Assembly (NCBI GenBank): GCA_052161625.1
Contig: CP197412.1
Origin: JBKCUI01 sp052161625
GTDB taxonomy: Bacteria; Planctomycetota; Planctomycetia; Pirellulales; Pirellulaceae
Reading direction: 5' to 3' (one strand)
Length of the DNA stretch: 64,000 nucleotides
Shown: positions 52,771 to 63,200 of the stretch, one piece after another
Position numbering within the stretch: the stretch's first letter is position 1
How the letters are laid out: every line of letters starts with the position of its first letter
Made by a program: the position numbers and the translations under genes
Notes under the pieces: generated by a model
Database searches by the model: none
What the model was told of the DNA's origin: nothing
Seen by the model: the letters and a program-made list of their open reading frames with translations, nothing else

Positions 52771-54651
52771 ATGAATCGTTACGAATACGATGTAATCGTT
52801 GTGGGTGCGGGGCATGCGGGAACCGAAGCGGCTGCGGCTGCAGCACGCCTCGGCGCGCGCGTCGTTCTCTTGACCGGGAATCTAGACACCGTCGGGCAGA
52901 TGAGTTGCAATCCTGCCATCGGCGGTGTGGCGAAAGGTCAAATTGTACGGGAGATCGATGCCCTCGGGGGATTGATGGGTTCCGCTATCGACAAGACCGG
53001 CATTCAATTCCGGCTCTTGAACAGTCGAAAGGGTCCGGCGATGCACTCCCCTCGCGCACAAGCCGACAAAAAGGCCTACCAGTTCGAGATCAAACGGGTG
53101 ATCGAAGAGACCGCAGGCTTGGATTTGCGTCAAGAACTGGTCGAGGAGCTTCTGACGGAAGCGACCTCGTCTGGCACGAGCGGCGATCGACGTATCTTGG
53201 GCGTCCGCGTTCGAGGCGATGCGTATTACTACGCTCGATCGGTCGTTCTCACGACCGGTACATTCCTACAAGCCATCATGCACACCGGAGAAGCGAAAAC
53301 ACCCGGGGGCCGAGCCGGTGAAGGTACGACTTCGGGGATTAGCCATTCCCTCGCGTCGCTTGGTTTCCGCATCGAGCGATTCAAAACGGGAACGCCCGCT
53401 CGATTGAACAGCCGCACCATCGACTACTCGAAGACAGAGATCCAACCGGGCGACGAATCTCCCCAACCGTTTTCCTATTTGACGGAGAGCCTTCCTGAAC
53501 CGCAGGTACCATGTTGGATCACCTATACCAACCACGAGGTGCATGAACTCATTCGAGCGAATTTGCATCGAGCGCCAATGTACTCGGGGCAGATCCAATC
53601 GACGGGTCCTCGCTATTGCCCATCCATTGAAGACAAAGTAGTGCGATTTGCAGATCGCGATCGACACCAACTTTTTCTTGAGCCCGAAGGTAGGAATACT
53701 TGTGAAATCTACGTGAACGGCATCTCAACCTCGCTCCCCAGAGATGTTCAGGACAAAATGCTGCGCATGATTCCGGGCTTGGAAAATGCTCAGATCATGC
53801 GATACGGATACGCGGTCGAGTATGACTTTTGCCCCCCCGATCAACTCAATCCTTGGCTTGAAACGAAAGCGGTCGCCGGACTCTTCTTCGCAGGCCAGCT
53901 CAATGGAACGACAGGGTACGAAGAAGCAGCAGCGCAGGGCTTGATCGCAGGTGCCAGCGCTGCCCTTCGCGCGCAAGGAAAAGACGGATTCACCCTGACG
54001 CGCGATGCCGCGTACATGGGAGTGTTGGTAGACGATCTCGTGACATGCGGTGTCGATGAACCTTATCGTATGTTCACGAGCCGCGCGGAATACCGCATGA
54101 TGCTTCGGCAGGACAACGCGGATCGGAGGCTGACTGAGCTGGGATATCAGATTGGGTTGGTCGATGAAGCTCGCTACGCCGTTTATCAAAGAAAGATTGC
54201 TGATATCCAGCGAGCCAACGAAGCGGTGCGTGCCCTCCGGATCGGAGACATTCCCGGCGATAAGTACTTGCGACGACCCGAGGTAACTTGGAGCCACTTG
54301 GTCGAGATGTTTCCCGAATCACTCGGTGACTTTGCCAAAGAGATTGCTGAGCAAGTCGAGTATGACGTCAAATACTCCGGGTACATCGCCCGCCAGCAAG
54401 TGCAGGTCGAACGTCAAAACCGGATGGCCGACAAAACAATCCCATTGGACTTCAACTACGAAGCCATTATCAGCTTGAGAGCGGAAGCGCGACAAAAGTT
54501 GGGACGGATTCGTCCGATCAATCTCGACCAAGCGAGCCGTATAAGCGGCATCACTCCCGCCGATATCAGCTTGGTATTGGCTTATATTGAGAACCCCAAG
54601 CTCCGCGGTCGTGCGAATAGCAATGCGGAATCCATCCCCCCGGACGCTTGA
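52771..54651 (+). CDS. mnmG: tRNA uridine-5-carboxymethylaminomethyl modification enzyme MnmG (GidA)
   Basis: With MnmE this FAD-dependent enzyme installs the carboxymethylaminomethyl group on wobble uridine 34 of several tRNAs. The 626 residues fit the usual 620-640. Motifs: the dinucleotide-binding loop VIVVGAGHAGTEAAAAAARL, the signature NPAIGGVAKGQIVREIDALGG (family region 49-69), TGTFLQAIMHTGE, GYAVEYDFCPPDQL, GQLNGTTGYEEAAAQGL, and the C-terminal helical part that binds MnmE. The PROSITE-type GidA cysteine region (CPSIEDKVVRF) is intact. It is the first gene of a plus-strand run with an FAD oxidoreductase and hrpB. mnmE is not in the window. Confidence 0.97.
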   Translation: MNRYEYDVIVVGAGHAGTEAAAAAARLGARVVLLTGNLDTVGQMSCNPAIGGVAKGQIVREIDALGGLMGSAIDKTGIQFRLLNSRKGPAMHSPRAQADKKAYQFEIKRVIEETAGLDLRQELVEELLTEATSSGTSGDRRILGVRVRGDAYYYARSVVLTTGTFLQAIMHTGEAKTPGGRAGEGTTSGISHSLASLGFRIERFKTGTPARLNSRTIDYSKTEIQPGDESPQPFSYLTESLPEPQVPCWITYTNHEVHELIRANLHRAPMYSGQIQSTGPRYCPSIEDKVVRFADRDRHQLFLEPEGRNTCEIYVNGISTSLPRDVQDKMLRMIPGLENAQIMRYGYAVEYDFCPPDQLNPWLETKAVAGLFFAGQLNGTTGYEEAAAQGLIAGASAALRAQGKDGFTLTRDAAYMGVLVDDLVTCGVDEPYRMFTSRAEYRMMLRQDNADRRLTELGYQIGLVDEARYAVYQRKIADIQRANEAVRALRIGDIPGDKYLRRPEVTWSHLVEMFPESLGDFAKEIAEQVEYDVKYSGYIARQQVQVERQNRMADKTIPLDFNYEAIISLRAEARQKLGRIRPINLDQASRISGITPADISLVLAYIENPKLRGRANSNAESIPPDA

Positions 54652-54662
54652 GCGGACGCCCC

Positions 54663-55952
54663 ATGAATCCGAAGGAATCGAGTGTGGACTCAACACACGC
54701 TAGGCATGCAATCGTCGTCGGCGCTGGGATATCCGGTTTGACCGCGGCAAGGAAGTTGCATCGGGCAGGTTGGCGCGTGAGCGTTCTCGAAGCTCGCGAT
54801 CGAATTGGCGGCCGTATCCAAACCGATGCCGTAGACGGATTTCTAATAGACCACGGCTTCCAAGTCTACTTGACCGCTTACGAGACAGCAGGACAGGAAC
54901 TTGACCTGTCGAGTTTAGGACTGCGATGCTTACCAGCAGGTGCTTGGATTCAGCTTCGCGGCAAGCGATATCGTGTCGGCGATCCCCTCCGATGTTCGAT
55001 GGGATCCATCCTGCGGGATTGCATCTCTACGGCATTAGCGCCGATCGGAGGTCTTCGCGACAAACTGCAAATGCTTCGATACCGTAGCTTGATGCAAAGC
55101 CAGTCGAATCTCGATCTCAGCCACGATGCTCGAGTACCTGCCAGGGACCGATTGCGTCAATTGGGATTCACCGACCGTATTATCGATCGCTTCTTCAAAC
55201 CGTTCTTCGGAGGGATTTTTTTGGAGTCTGATTTAGCCGTTTCGTCCGACAGGATGGACTTTGTTTTCAAAACATTTTCACTGGGATTTGCAGCGTTACC
55301 GCAACATGGCATGCAAGCCATCCCCGATTCCATCGCGAGAGACCTGCCCGCCGAGTCGATACGCACCAGCACCACCGTGCAGCATGTTGAAAGGGGACGC
55401 GTGAACCTTTCGGACGGTAGCACGTTAGAGGGGGATGTTGTTTTGATTGCTACCGAGCAACCCGCGGCCGATCGACTGCTTGGCCAACAACCTACTTCCC
55501 ACTTCCCTCCCCGTTCGACTTGCACGCTGTACTACGCGGTCGAGAATCCTCCTCTGCACGATTCCACGTTGATGTTGAACGGCGATGGCATTGGTCCGGT
55601 CAATCATTTGTCCTTTGTTAGCTTCGCGCAACCATCCTATGCACCGAAAGGTCTCTCGCTGGCGAGTGTGAACACGATCGGCGGAGCGGAAGATTTGGAT
55701 CGGCCTCTGGAAACATCGGTGCGTGAGCAACTCACCGATTGGTTTGGTCCCTCAGTTGCGGCATGGCGGCATCTGAGGACCTATCGTATTCCATACGCAT
55801 TGCCGAATCAGACCCGCGAGGCGATTGCAGAGACCCCCGACCCATTCATTTCCGATGGGATTTTCCGATGCGGGGATTACTGCATAAGCGGTAGTATCGA
55901 AGGTGCAGTCCAAAGTGGTTTGCAAGCTGCAAACAAAATACTTGCCCTCTAA
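54663..55952 (+). CDS. FAD-dependent amine-oxidase/phytoene-desaturase-like oxidoreductase
   Basis: With ATG at 54663 the protein has 429 residues. TTG at 54648, overlapping the mnmG stop, would add five. The N-terminal FAD loop is AIVVGAGISGLTAARKLHRA, followed by LEARDRIGGRIQTD, typical of the amino-oxidase/protoporphyrinogen-oxidase/carotenoid-desaturase superfamily. A C-terminal FAD contact lies in FRCGDYCISGSIEGAVQSG. No signal peptide or membrane helix is clear. The substrate is unknown; isoprenoid or porphyrin chemistry is possible but unsupported by its neighbours. It sits 11 bases after mnmG and 9 bases before hrpB, so it is probably co-expressed with both. Confidence 0.88.
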   Translation: MNPKESSVDSTHARHAIVVGAGISGLTAARKLHRAGWRVSVLEARDRIGGRIQTDAVDGFLIDHGFQVYLTAYETAGQELDLSSLGLRCLPAGAWIQLRGKRYRVGDPLRCSMGSILRDCISTALAPIGGLRDKLQMLRYRSLMQSQSNLDLSHDARVPARDRLRQLGFTDRIIDRFFKPFFGGIFLESDLAVSSDRMDFVFKTFSLGFAALPQHGMQAIPDSIARDLPAESIRTSTTVQHVERGRVNLSDGSTLEGDVVLIATEQPAADRLLGQQPTSHFPPRSTCTLYYAVENPPLHDSTLMLNGDGIGPVNHLSFVSFAQPSYAPKGLSLASVNTIGGAEDLDRPLETSVREQLTDWFGPSVAAWRHLRTYRIPYALPNQTREAIAETPDPFISDGIFRCGDYCISGSIEGAVQSGLQAANKILAL

Positions 55953-55961
55953 AGACTTGCT

Positions 55962-58520
55962 ATGCAACCTCTGCCAATCGACTCCCATCTACACGAAATC
56001 CTCGACGCGGTACGGACGCATCGGATCGTTGTTGTCGAAGCACCACCGGGCTCCGGAAAGACGACGCGTGTCGCACCCGCACTGCTCGAAAGGTATTCTC
56101 AGTCTGGATCCAAGGATCGAATCTATTTATTGCAACCGCGTCGATTGGCGGCCCGTTCGGTTGCCGAACGTATTGCGCAGGAGAACGCTTCGGCGATTGG
56201 TGCTCGAATTGGGTATCAAGTCCGATTTGATCACCAAATCAGTCGCGATACGCAATTGATTGTTGCGACCGAGGGAATTCTCTTAAGGCGTCTTCAATCC
56301 GATCCCGCCCTAGAGGATGTCTCTGTTGTTCTGCTCGACGAATTTCACGAACGGTCGCTCGACGCCGATCTGCTCCTCGGAATGCTTCGACGGGTGCAAG
56401 AAACCGTGCGGGATGATCTGCGGATTGTGATCATGTCAGCAACGCTAGATATCGATCTCATTCGCGATTCACTCGGGGAGATTCCAATCATTCGAGTGGA
56501 GAGCAGAACCTTTCCGGTTCGGAATCTTTACAAGCCGATGAACCCGAGAGACCGGTTGGTCGAGCATCTAGTGAGAGTTGTCAGCGATTCGGTCCAGCAA
56601 TACGAGGGGGATATCCTAGCATTTCTACCGGGAGCTGGAGAAATACATCGCGCTGCCGAGGAGCTGAACAGAACGTTCGTTGCTCGCGATTGTGATGTCC
56701 TGCCCCTCTACGGTGCGATGACGCTGGAGGAGCAGTCTCGCGTCGTCCAAACGGGCCCTCGCCGCAAAGTCGTGCTGGCAACCAACATCGCCGAAACATC
56801 TCTTACCATTGAGGGGGTTCGCGTGGTGGTAGACAGCGGTCAAGCACGGGTGATGCGTTTCTCTCCCGATGTAGGATTGGACCGACTCTGTTTGGAGGGC
56901 ATCAGTCAAGCGTCTGCGACACAGCGAGCGGGTCGAGCGGGACGCGTCGCGCCAGGGGTCTGTATCCGCCTTTGGTCCGAAGCTGCGGACCGCGCCAGAG
57001 CTGGGCACTTGGAACCAGAAATTCGACGGTTGGATCTTTGTTCGGCAGCCTTGCAGTTGGTTGCGTGGGGGGAAGGAGAGTCAGAAGATTTTCCATGGCT
57101 CGAAAAGCCACGCGAGGACGCTTGGCAGGCGGCCAACAAACTATTGGAGCATCTCGGAGCTATCTCGCGCGGCAAAATAACTTCGATTGGCATTCATATG
57201 TCCCAGTTGCCGATCCATCCACGTTTGGCACGGATGGTCCTCGAGGCGGCCGATCGCGGTTGTTTGTCACGCAGCGCGTTGCTCGCTGCGATGCTTGCAG
57301 AACGGGATCCGTTCGATCGCCGCGAACAACGGGAACGATCTCCTTCGATTCACACGAAACAGACCTCGAAATGGTTCAGCGATTGTCTCGAGCGTTTACG
57401 GGTTCTGGAACGCGCTCTCAACCGTCAACATTACGAGTCACCTTTTGGCGAATTGAACTTTGGCGCCTTGAGAACAATCGCCAGCGCAGCGGAACAGATC
57501 GAGTCGCAAACAAAGTCTCTCGTCGGCAGCGATCCGTCGCACGATTCCGACCATGGCTATTCCGATCAAGACGATGCACCCGAGGAAATCCTCCGATCGT
57601 TGTTAGCTGGTTTTCCCGATCGCCTAGCGCGACGTAGACAGTCCGGGAAGAACAATGGTTTGATGGTCGGAGGAAAGGGCGTGACGTTGCATCCGCAAAG
57701 CGGGGTTTTGGAGCCAGAGTTCTTTTTGTGCATCGATCTGGATGGTGGGAAGGGAAGCGATGCCATCGTTCGACAGGCCAGCGGCGTGGAAGTTGACTGG
57801 ATTCTCGACAAACTGGTGACGTCCGAAGAGTGTTTCTTTCACCCAAGCCAAAAGCAGGTCGTCGCGAGAAGGCAGACACGTTGGTTGGATTTGGTTCTGC
57901 AGGAAACACCGACCGCGATTTCGGACAACGCGAAGGCCAAAGCGATCTTAATGCAAGGAGTACGGCAGTACTGGGACCAAGCCTATCCGAAGGACGATGA
58001 AAGTCTTTGCGGGTTCATTGAACGTGTGCGATGCCTTCGGGATTGGATCCCCGAGTTGGAGCTGCCGGAAATCGGATTGCCTCTTTTAGAAGAGGTGGCG
58101 GAAGAGCTTTGCGACGGCAGAAGATCGCTCGCGGAGATCCGAAATGCACCTTGGCTCGATTGGCTTCGGGCACGGTTTACGCCCGACCAATTGCAAGCGG
58201 TCGACCGAGAGGCACCGGCACGAATCCAAGTTCCCAGTGGGAGCCAGATCAAGATCGAATACGAACAAGGCAAGCCACCTGTGTTACCAGTGAAGATTCA
58301 AGAGGTTTTTTCCTGGCGAGCAACACCGCGCATTGCCAAGGGAAGAGTACCGCTATTGCTGCATCTACTCTCCCCCGCCATGCGTCCCCAACAGATCACC
58401 GATGACCTCGCCTCGTTTTGGGCAAACGGTTACCCCGAAGTGAAGAAGGAGCTTAAGCGTCGCTACCCAAAACATTCGTGGCCCGATGATCCGGCCAACG
58501 CGGAGCCTGGTAGGAAATAG
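55962..58520 (+). CDS. hrpB: ATP-dependent helicase HrpB
   Basis: This is an 852-residue DEAH-family RNA helicase-like protein. Motif I is VVEAPPGSGKTTRV. Motif II is LLDEFHERSLDADLLLG, with DEFH in place of DEAH as is usual for HrpB. Motif III is IMSATLD. Motif V is KVVLATNIAETSLTI and motif VI is SATQRAGRAGRVAPG. The helicase-associated winged-helix/ratchet region follows, and the HrpB C-terminal domain ends PAMRPQQITDDLASFWANGYPEVKKELKRRYP (about 810-842). Length fits the family (about 810-850). Its cellular function is poorly defined; RNA metabolism is assumed. It is the last gene of the mnmG run, and a strong hairpin follows the stop codon. Confidence 0.96.
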   Translation: MQPLPIDSHLHEILDAVRTHRIVVVEAPPGSGKTTRVAPALLERYSQSGSKDRIYLLQPRRLAARSVAERIAQENASAIGARIGYQVRFDHQISRDTQLIVATEGILLRRLQSDPALEDVSVVLLDEFHERSLDADLLLGMLRRVQETVRDDLRIVIMSATLDIDLIRDSLGEIPIIRVESRTFPVRNLYKPMNPRDRLVEHLVRVVSDSVQQYEGDILAFLPGAGEIHRAAEELNRTFVARDCDVLPLYGAMTLEEQSRVVQTGPRRKVVLATNIAETSLTIEGVRVVVDSGQARVMRFSPDVGLDRLCLEGISQASATQRAGRAGRVAPGVCIRLWSEAADRARAGHLEPEIRRLDLCSAALQLVAWGEGESEDFPWLEKPREDAWQAANKLLEHLGAISRGKITSIGIHMSQLPIHPRLARMVLEAADRGCLSRSALLAAMLAERDPFDRREQRERSPSIHTKQTSKWFSDCLERLRVLERALNRQHYESPFGELNFGALRTIASAAEQIESQTKSLVGSDPSHDSDHGYSDQDDAPEEILRSLLAGFPDRLARRRQSGKNNGLMVGGKGVTLHPQSGVLEPEFFLCIDLDGGKGSDAIVRQASGVEVDWILDKLVTSEECFFHPSQKQVVARRQTRWLDLVLQETPTAISDNAKAKAILMQGVRQYWDQAYPKDDESLCGFIERVRCLRDWIPELELPEIGLPLLEEVAEELCDGRRSLAEIRNAPWLDWLRARFTPDQLQAVDREAPARIQVPSGSQIKIEYEQGKPPVLPVKIQEVFSWRATPRIAKGRVPLLLHLLSPAMRPQQITDDLASFWANGYPEVKKELKRRYPKHSWPDDPANAEPGRK

Positions 58521-58541
58521 ACACAGGCTCGTTCCGGATTG

Positions 58542-58574
58542 AATCGATAGTTATTGGTACAGTAACTATCGATT
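58542..58574. terminator. Perfect 12-bp inverted repeat between hrpB and efflux operon
   Basis: AATCGATAGTTA (58542-58553) and TAACTATCGATT (58563-58574) are exact complements around a 9-base loop. The right arm contains the stop codon of the outer-membrane efflux gene on the minus strand. It lies 21 bases after the hrpB stop, so it is a candidate bidirectional terminator, though AT-rich and without a long T-run. Confidence 0.6.
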
Positions 58575-60251
58575 TGCGGGGATGTCGAATGTTGCGGATG
58601 GGGCTTCCTGGACCATCGCGATGGGAGCGGGTTCGGATCGACCGAAGGCTTGTTTGCTAGGTGCGGAGTGGATTTGGATCGGAACGGTTTCGGTCGTTTG
58701 GGTTGAGTCGGAATCGATGATAGGTTCTTCTAGCGATTCCAACTCTTCGACCACGAAGTCGCCTGGACGGCCACCACCCCCGAGCGCTTGATAGGCTTTG
58801 ATAACCGCACCGAGCTGCTTCTGTTTTGTACCGATTAGAACCAATCGGGTTTCCATCATATCGCGCTGGGCTAATAGGACTTCGATGTATTCTCCGCGTG
58901 CATTTTGGAAAAGTTTGGTCGCGTTGTCGACCGACGATTCCAACGATTGCAATTGCTGAGTCTTGACCTCGAGGCTGCGTGTGTAGTTTTCGACCAAGGA
59001 CAATTGGTTGATGACCTCGATATGGGCGTTGAGCACCGTTTGTTGGTACTCGTAAACCGCTTGCAACTGGCGAGCGTTGGCATTGAGATACTCCGCTTTG
59101 ATCGCCGATCGGTTGATCAAAGGAGCGACAAGACTGCCGGCCGCGTTGTAAATCAACGATTCCGGGCTTGAGAATAGATATTTCGTATTGAAGGCTTCAT
59201 AGCCTACACCTGCCGTCAGGATGAGCGACGGAAAGAATTGAGCGCGGGCAACGCGAACATCGAGGCCCGAAGCGGCGACTTCTCTTTCGGCTTGCCGAAT
59301 ATCGGATCGGTTGAGAAGTTGTTGGGAGGGGAATCCAACTCCGATCGCGGGAAGGTAGAGCGAGAGGAATTCAACGCTGGGGCGTTCGACCTTCTGAGGG
59401 AAGCGACCAGCCAAGAAGTTGATTCGGTTCTCTGTTTCGGTGATCTCCTGCTGAATGATCAGCTTCTCACTTTGGTTCTTTTGCACTTCAGCCTGGAATC
59501 GTTGAACGGCGAGTTCTGTTCCTCGGGCCGCTTCCTTGAGGGCTTTGGCGGTATCTAGACTTTGCTGCTGGATGGCGATTGTTCGGTCGAGGGTATCCAG
59601 TCGATTATCGAGCGCGAGCAGCTCGTAGTAGTTTTCCGCGACTTCTGCCACGACACGCGTAACAACGTAGTTTCGCCCAGCCTGCGTACCAAGGAACCGC
59701 AATGCCTGTGCGTCCCGGGCATTGCGGAGCCTGCGCCAGATATCGATCTCCCAAGAGACGTCGGCTGCGATCAAGAAATTAGGCAATGGCTCTGGAAAGC
59801 CCTTGCCTGGGGCCGCTTGGAGTTGGTCTTCGACGGCACCATCTCGAGTGAAACGGCTCGACTTCTCGATTCCTGCCGAAGTACCGATCGAAGCAAAGGG
59901 GAAGAGCAGCCCCCGCCTGGCTCGGTACTCGTTGTTGGCGATGCGGATGTCCTGAGCGAGAATCTTTAGCTCTTGGTTGCCAGCGAGCGATTCCGAGATG
60001 AGTTGATGGAGAGTGGGGTCATTGAAGAACTCTCGCCAGCCCAGGCATGCCGAGTTCTCATCACTCACCAACCCTTGAGCCGGATCGTTGTTGCGATCGA
60101 ACGCCTGTGGCAAGGGACGCATGGATTCGGGGCGGCAGATATCGGGAATCTTGCACCCGGGAATCAAAGTCGTTCCCGCCACCAAAGCAGCGAAGGCGTT
60201 TCGCTTAATTCGTCCGTTCCAAGATTTCGAATAACGGCTCATCATGTTCAT
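58566..60251 (-). CDS. RND efflux outer-membrane lipoprotein (NodT/OprM family)
   Basis: This is a 561-residue TolC-type channel of the tripartite efflux pump. The N terminus has a lipoprotein signal (FAALVAGTTLIPGC, Cys about 33). Two outer-membrane efflux repeats follow, with the typical LTAGVGYEAFNTKYLF and VAQVSW-like ISAADVSWEIDIWRRLRNARD (about 150-170) segments, and long coiled-coil helices (LEVKTQQLQSLESSVDNATKLF). A Pro/Ser-rich tail of about 70 residues is unusual. ATG codons at 60251, 60245 and 60242 compete; AGGA favours the latter two. The 5' end overlaps the pump gene's 3' end by about 40 bases, showing cotranscription and translational coupling. Confidence 0.92.
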   Translation of the reverse strand: MNMMSRYSKSWNGRIKRNAFAALVAGTTLIPGCKIPDICRPESMRPLPQAFDRNNDPAQGLVSDENSACLGWREFFNDPTLHQLISESLAGNQELKILAQDIRIANNEYRARRGLLFPFASIGTSAGIEKSSRFTRDGAVEDQLQAAPGKGFPEPLPNFLIAADVSWEIDIWRRLRNARDAQALRFLGTQAGRNYVVTRVVAEVAENYYELLALDNRLDTLDRTIAIQQQSLDTAKALKEAARGTELAVQRFQAEVQKNQSEKLIIQQEITETENRINFLAGRFPQKVERPSVEFLSLYLPAIGVGFPSQQLLNRSDIRQAEREVAASGLDVRVARAQFFPSLILTAGVGYEAFNTKYLFSSPESLIYNAAGSLVAPLINRSAIKAEYLNANARQLQAVYEYQQTVLNAHIEVINQLSLVENYTRSLEVKTQQLQSLESSVDNATKLFQNARGEYIEVLLAQRDMMETRLVLIGTKQKQLGAVIKAYQALGGGGRPGDFVVEELESLEEPIIDSDSTQTTETVPIQIHSAPSKQAFGRSEPAPIAMVQEAPSATFDIPANR

Positions 60252-63200
60252 CCTTGATTAACTTCCGCCCCTCCGCCATCTTAGCGAAGAGGTAATAAAG
60301 TCCCGGAATCACAAGGACTCCGATGACCGTACCTAATAGCATCCCCCCCACCGCGGTCGTACCGATGGTTCGGTTTCCAATCGCCCCTGGGCCGGTCGCC
60401 CGCACCAGAGGTACCAGCCCCGCGATGAATGCGAACGACGTCATCAAGATCGGTCGAAAGCGCAGCTTTCCCCCTTCGATGGCGGCGTCCTTGATAGGAA
60501 CTCCTTCACGGTTTCGCTGGATCGCAAACTCGATAATCAGAATCGCGTTTTTACCCAGCAAACCAACCAACATCACCAATCCGATTTGGCAATAGACATC
60601 ATTTGCCAAGCCCATTGCTTGCAAAAACAAGAACGAGCCAAAAATCCCAACGGGCAACGAAACAATAACCGCCAACGGAAGGATAAAGCTTTCGTATTGC
60701 CCCACCAAAACCATATAAACGAACACGACAACGATGATAAAAATATACACCGCGGTGTTCCCGCTCTTGGCTTCATCGTAGGACAAGCCTTGCCAATCGA
60801 TTCCGTAGCCGCGAGGAAGGGTTTCCGCTGCGACTTCTCGAATCGCAGCAATCGCTTGCCCGCTGCTGTAGCCGGCCGCCGGCGAACCTTGAATCGGCGC
60901 GGACGGATAAAGGTTGTATCGACTGATTTCATTGAGGCCTTGCTTCTTTTTCAGTCGCATAAAGGCAGAGTAGGGAACCATTTCCCCTTGGTCATTCTTG
61001 ACAAACATGTTCGCAAAGTCCTCGGGGTAGCGTCGAAACTCCGGCGCTGCTTGGACATAAACCTTGTAGAACTGGCCAAAGCGAACGAAGCCTTGCTCCC
61101 ATGTGCTGCCGATGACGATCGAGAGGTTATTCATCGCCTCCCCGATCGATACTCCTTTTTGCATCGCGATGTCATTGTCGATGATGATTTCATACTGCGG
61201 GTAGTTTCCAGCGAAGAAGGTAAAGAGCCCTTTCAGTTCTTTCCTTTTCCCGAGCGCCGCCATGAATTTGTCGGTGACCACCCCGAGCGCTTCATAGTCT
61301 CCCGAATTAGTCTTATCGAGCAGATTCAAGGCAAAGCCTCCGGCGGCACCAAAACCTGGCACTGCAGGGGGTTCGAAGAATTCTAGTTTGATATTCGAGA
61401 TCTCTCGTCCCTTTTCCTCCAACGCTTCGATGATCTGTTTTGACGTTCGCTTTCGTTCCGCCCAAGGCTTCAGGTTGATAATGCACGTGCCCGCGTTAGA
61501 ACCACGCCCCTCCGTCAGGACTTCGTAGCCCGCGAGAGAGGAAACCGACGAGATTTCATCCAGTTCCTCGCAGATCGCTTGCAGTTCGCGAGCTTTGGAA
61601 TTGGTGTATTCCAAAGTGGAACCCGGGGGCGTTTGGATCACGCCATAAATGATTCCTTGATCCTCCAGCGGGATGAATCCGGATGGGAGAACATGATTCA
61701 CCATGTAAATTCCGATAGAAAACGCTGTGATCACCATCATGGTCAAGGTCCGGAATGTGACGATTCGTCGGAGCATCGCTGCGTACACATTCGTGATGCC
61801 TTCGATGATCTGATTGATTCCCGCAATGAAGATAGCCATTGGACCGAGGGCTACCTTTTCCGCAGGGCGGCCGCGTGACATAAGGGATCGAATCGTCAAC
61901 ATCATCCAGATCGTGGTAGCGATCCCGATCAGCATGATTCGTACAGGGGTGAGCATAAACATGTCATGCGTTGCGTGAATAATCGACTCCAGACTGAGAA
62001 AACGGACCATGCCGTAACCACAGGCTGCACTGAGCGCTAGGATCCAAATCCAGCGAGCGACGAATCCGACGGGACCTCCCATTCCGCCTAGGAGCTTGTC
62101 CATCAAGACAAAGAAGCGAGGAATCAGCCCCTTGGGAGCTTCCCCATGCTCGTGCGGTTTGAGAATCATCGCGCACAACACGGGTGTCAGCGTAAGAGCC
62201 ACAATCCCTGACAACACGATCGACATCGCCATCGTTAAACCGAACTGTCGATAAAACACCCCAACCGGGCCCGTCATGAAGGTAACCGGAATAAATACGG
62301 CTGTCATCACCAACGTGATAGCGATGATCGCACCACTGATTTCGTGGACGACCTCTTTTGTTGCAGCGTAGGGAGAAAGGTGCTTTTCATGCATCTTCGC
62401 ATGAACTGCCTCGACTACCACAATGGCATCATCCACGACCACTCCGATAGCGAGCACCAATGCGAAGAGCGTGATGAGATTGATCGACATGCCGAACATC
62501 AATAGGAAGAAGAAGGTACCGATCAATGACACGGGAACGGCAAGAGTTGGAATCAGCGTGCTTCGGAAATCTCCCAAGAAAAGAAAGACAACCAGGGAAA
62601 CGAGGATGAATGCTTCGACCAAGGTATGAAGAACCTTTTCGATCGATGCCTCCAGAAACTTGGAAACGTCGTAGCTGACTTCAAAGTCCATACCAGGGGG
62701 GAACGAGTCCTTTTTGATCTGCTCAAGTCGCTCCTTCACGTTCTCGATCACGACCGTTGCGTTGGAGCCTGGAGTCTGTTTCAGAACGATCGCTGCAGAA
62801 GGGTTCCCGTCGATATCCGAATACAAATCGTAGAAGGAAGACCCCAGTGAGACGGACGCAACATCCTTGATCCGAATGATTTCTCCATTCGGGTTGGCGC
62901 GGAGAATAATGTTCTCGTACTGCTCCGGTTTGTTGTACCGACCAACCCAGGTGAGAACGTATTCTACCGTTTGCGATGTTCGACCCGTCGCCTGTCCAAG
63001 ACGACCAGGAGAACCGATCATGCTCTGCTCAGAGATGGCCTCCATGACATCATCCGATGACAGATTGTAAGCTCGCATACGGTCAAGGTTCAGTTCCACG
63101 CGCATGGCGTAGGCGCGGTTCCCCAAGATGCTCGCGCGCCCGACACCTTGAATCCGTTTGATCTCAGGCAGAATATTGACGGTGGCGTAGTTGTAGAGAA

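Noticed and set aside
53165..53190. CTGGCACGAGC in mnmG as a sigma-54 promoter
   Set aside because: The base pair at the -12 position is GA rather than GC and the site is internal to a housekeeping gene.
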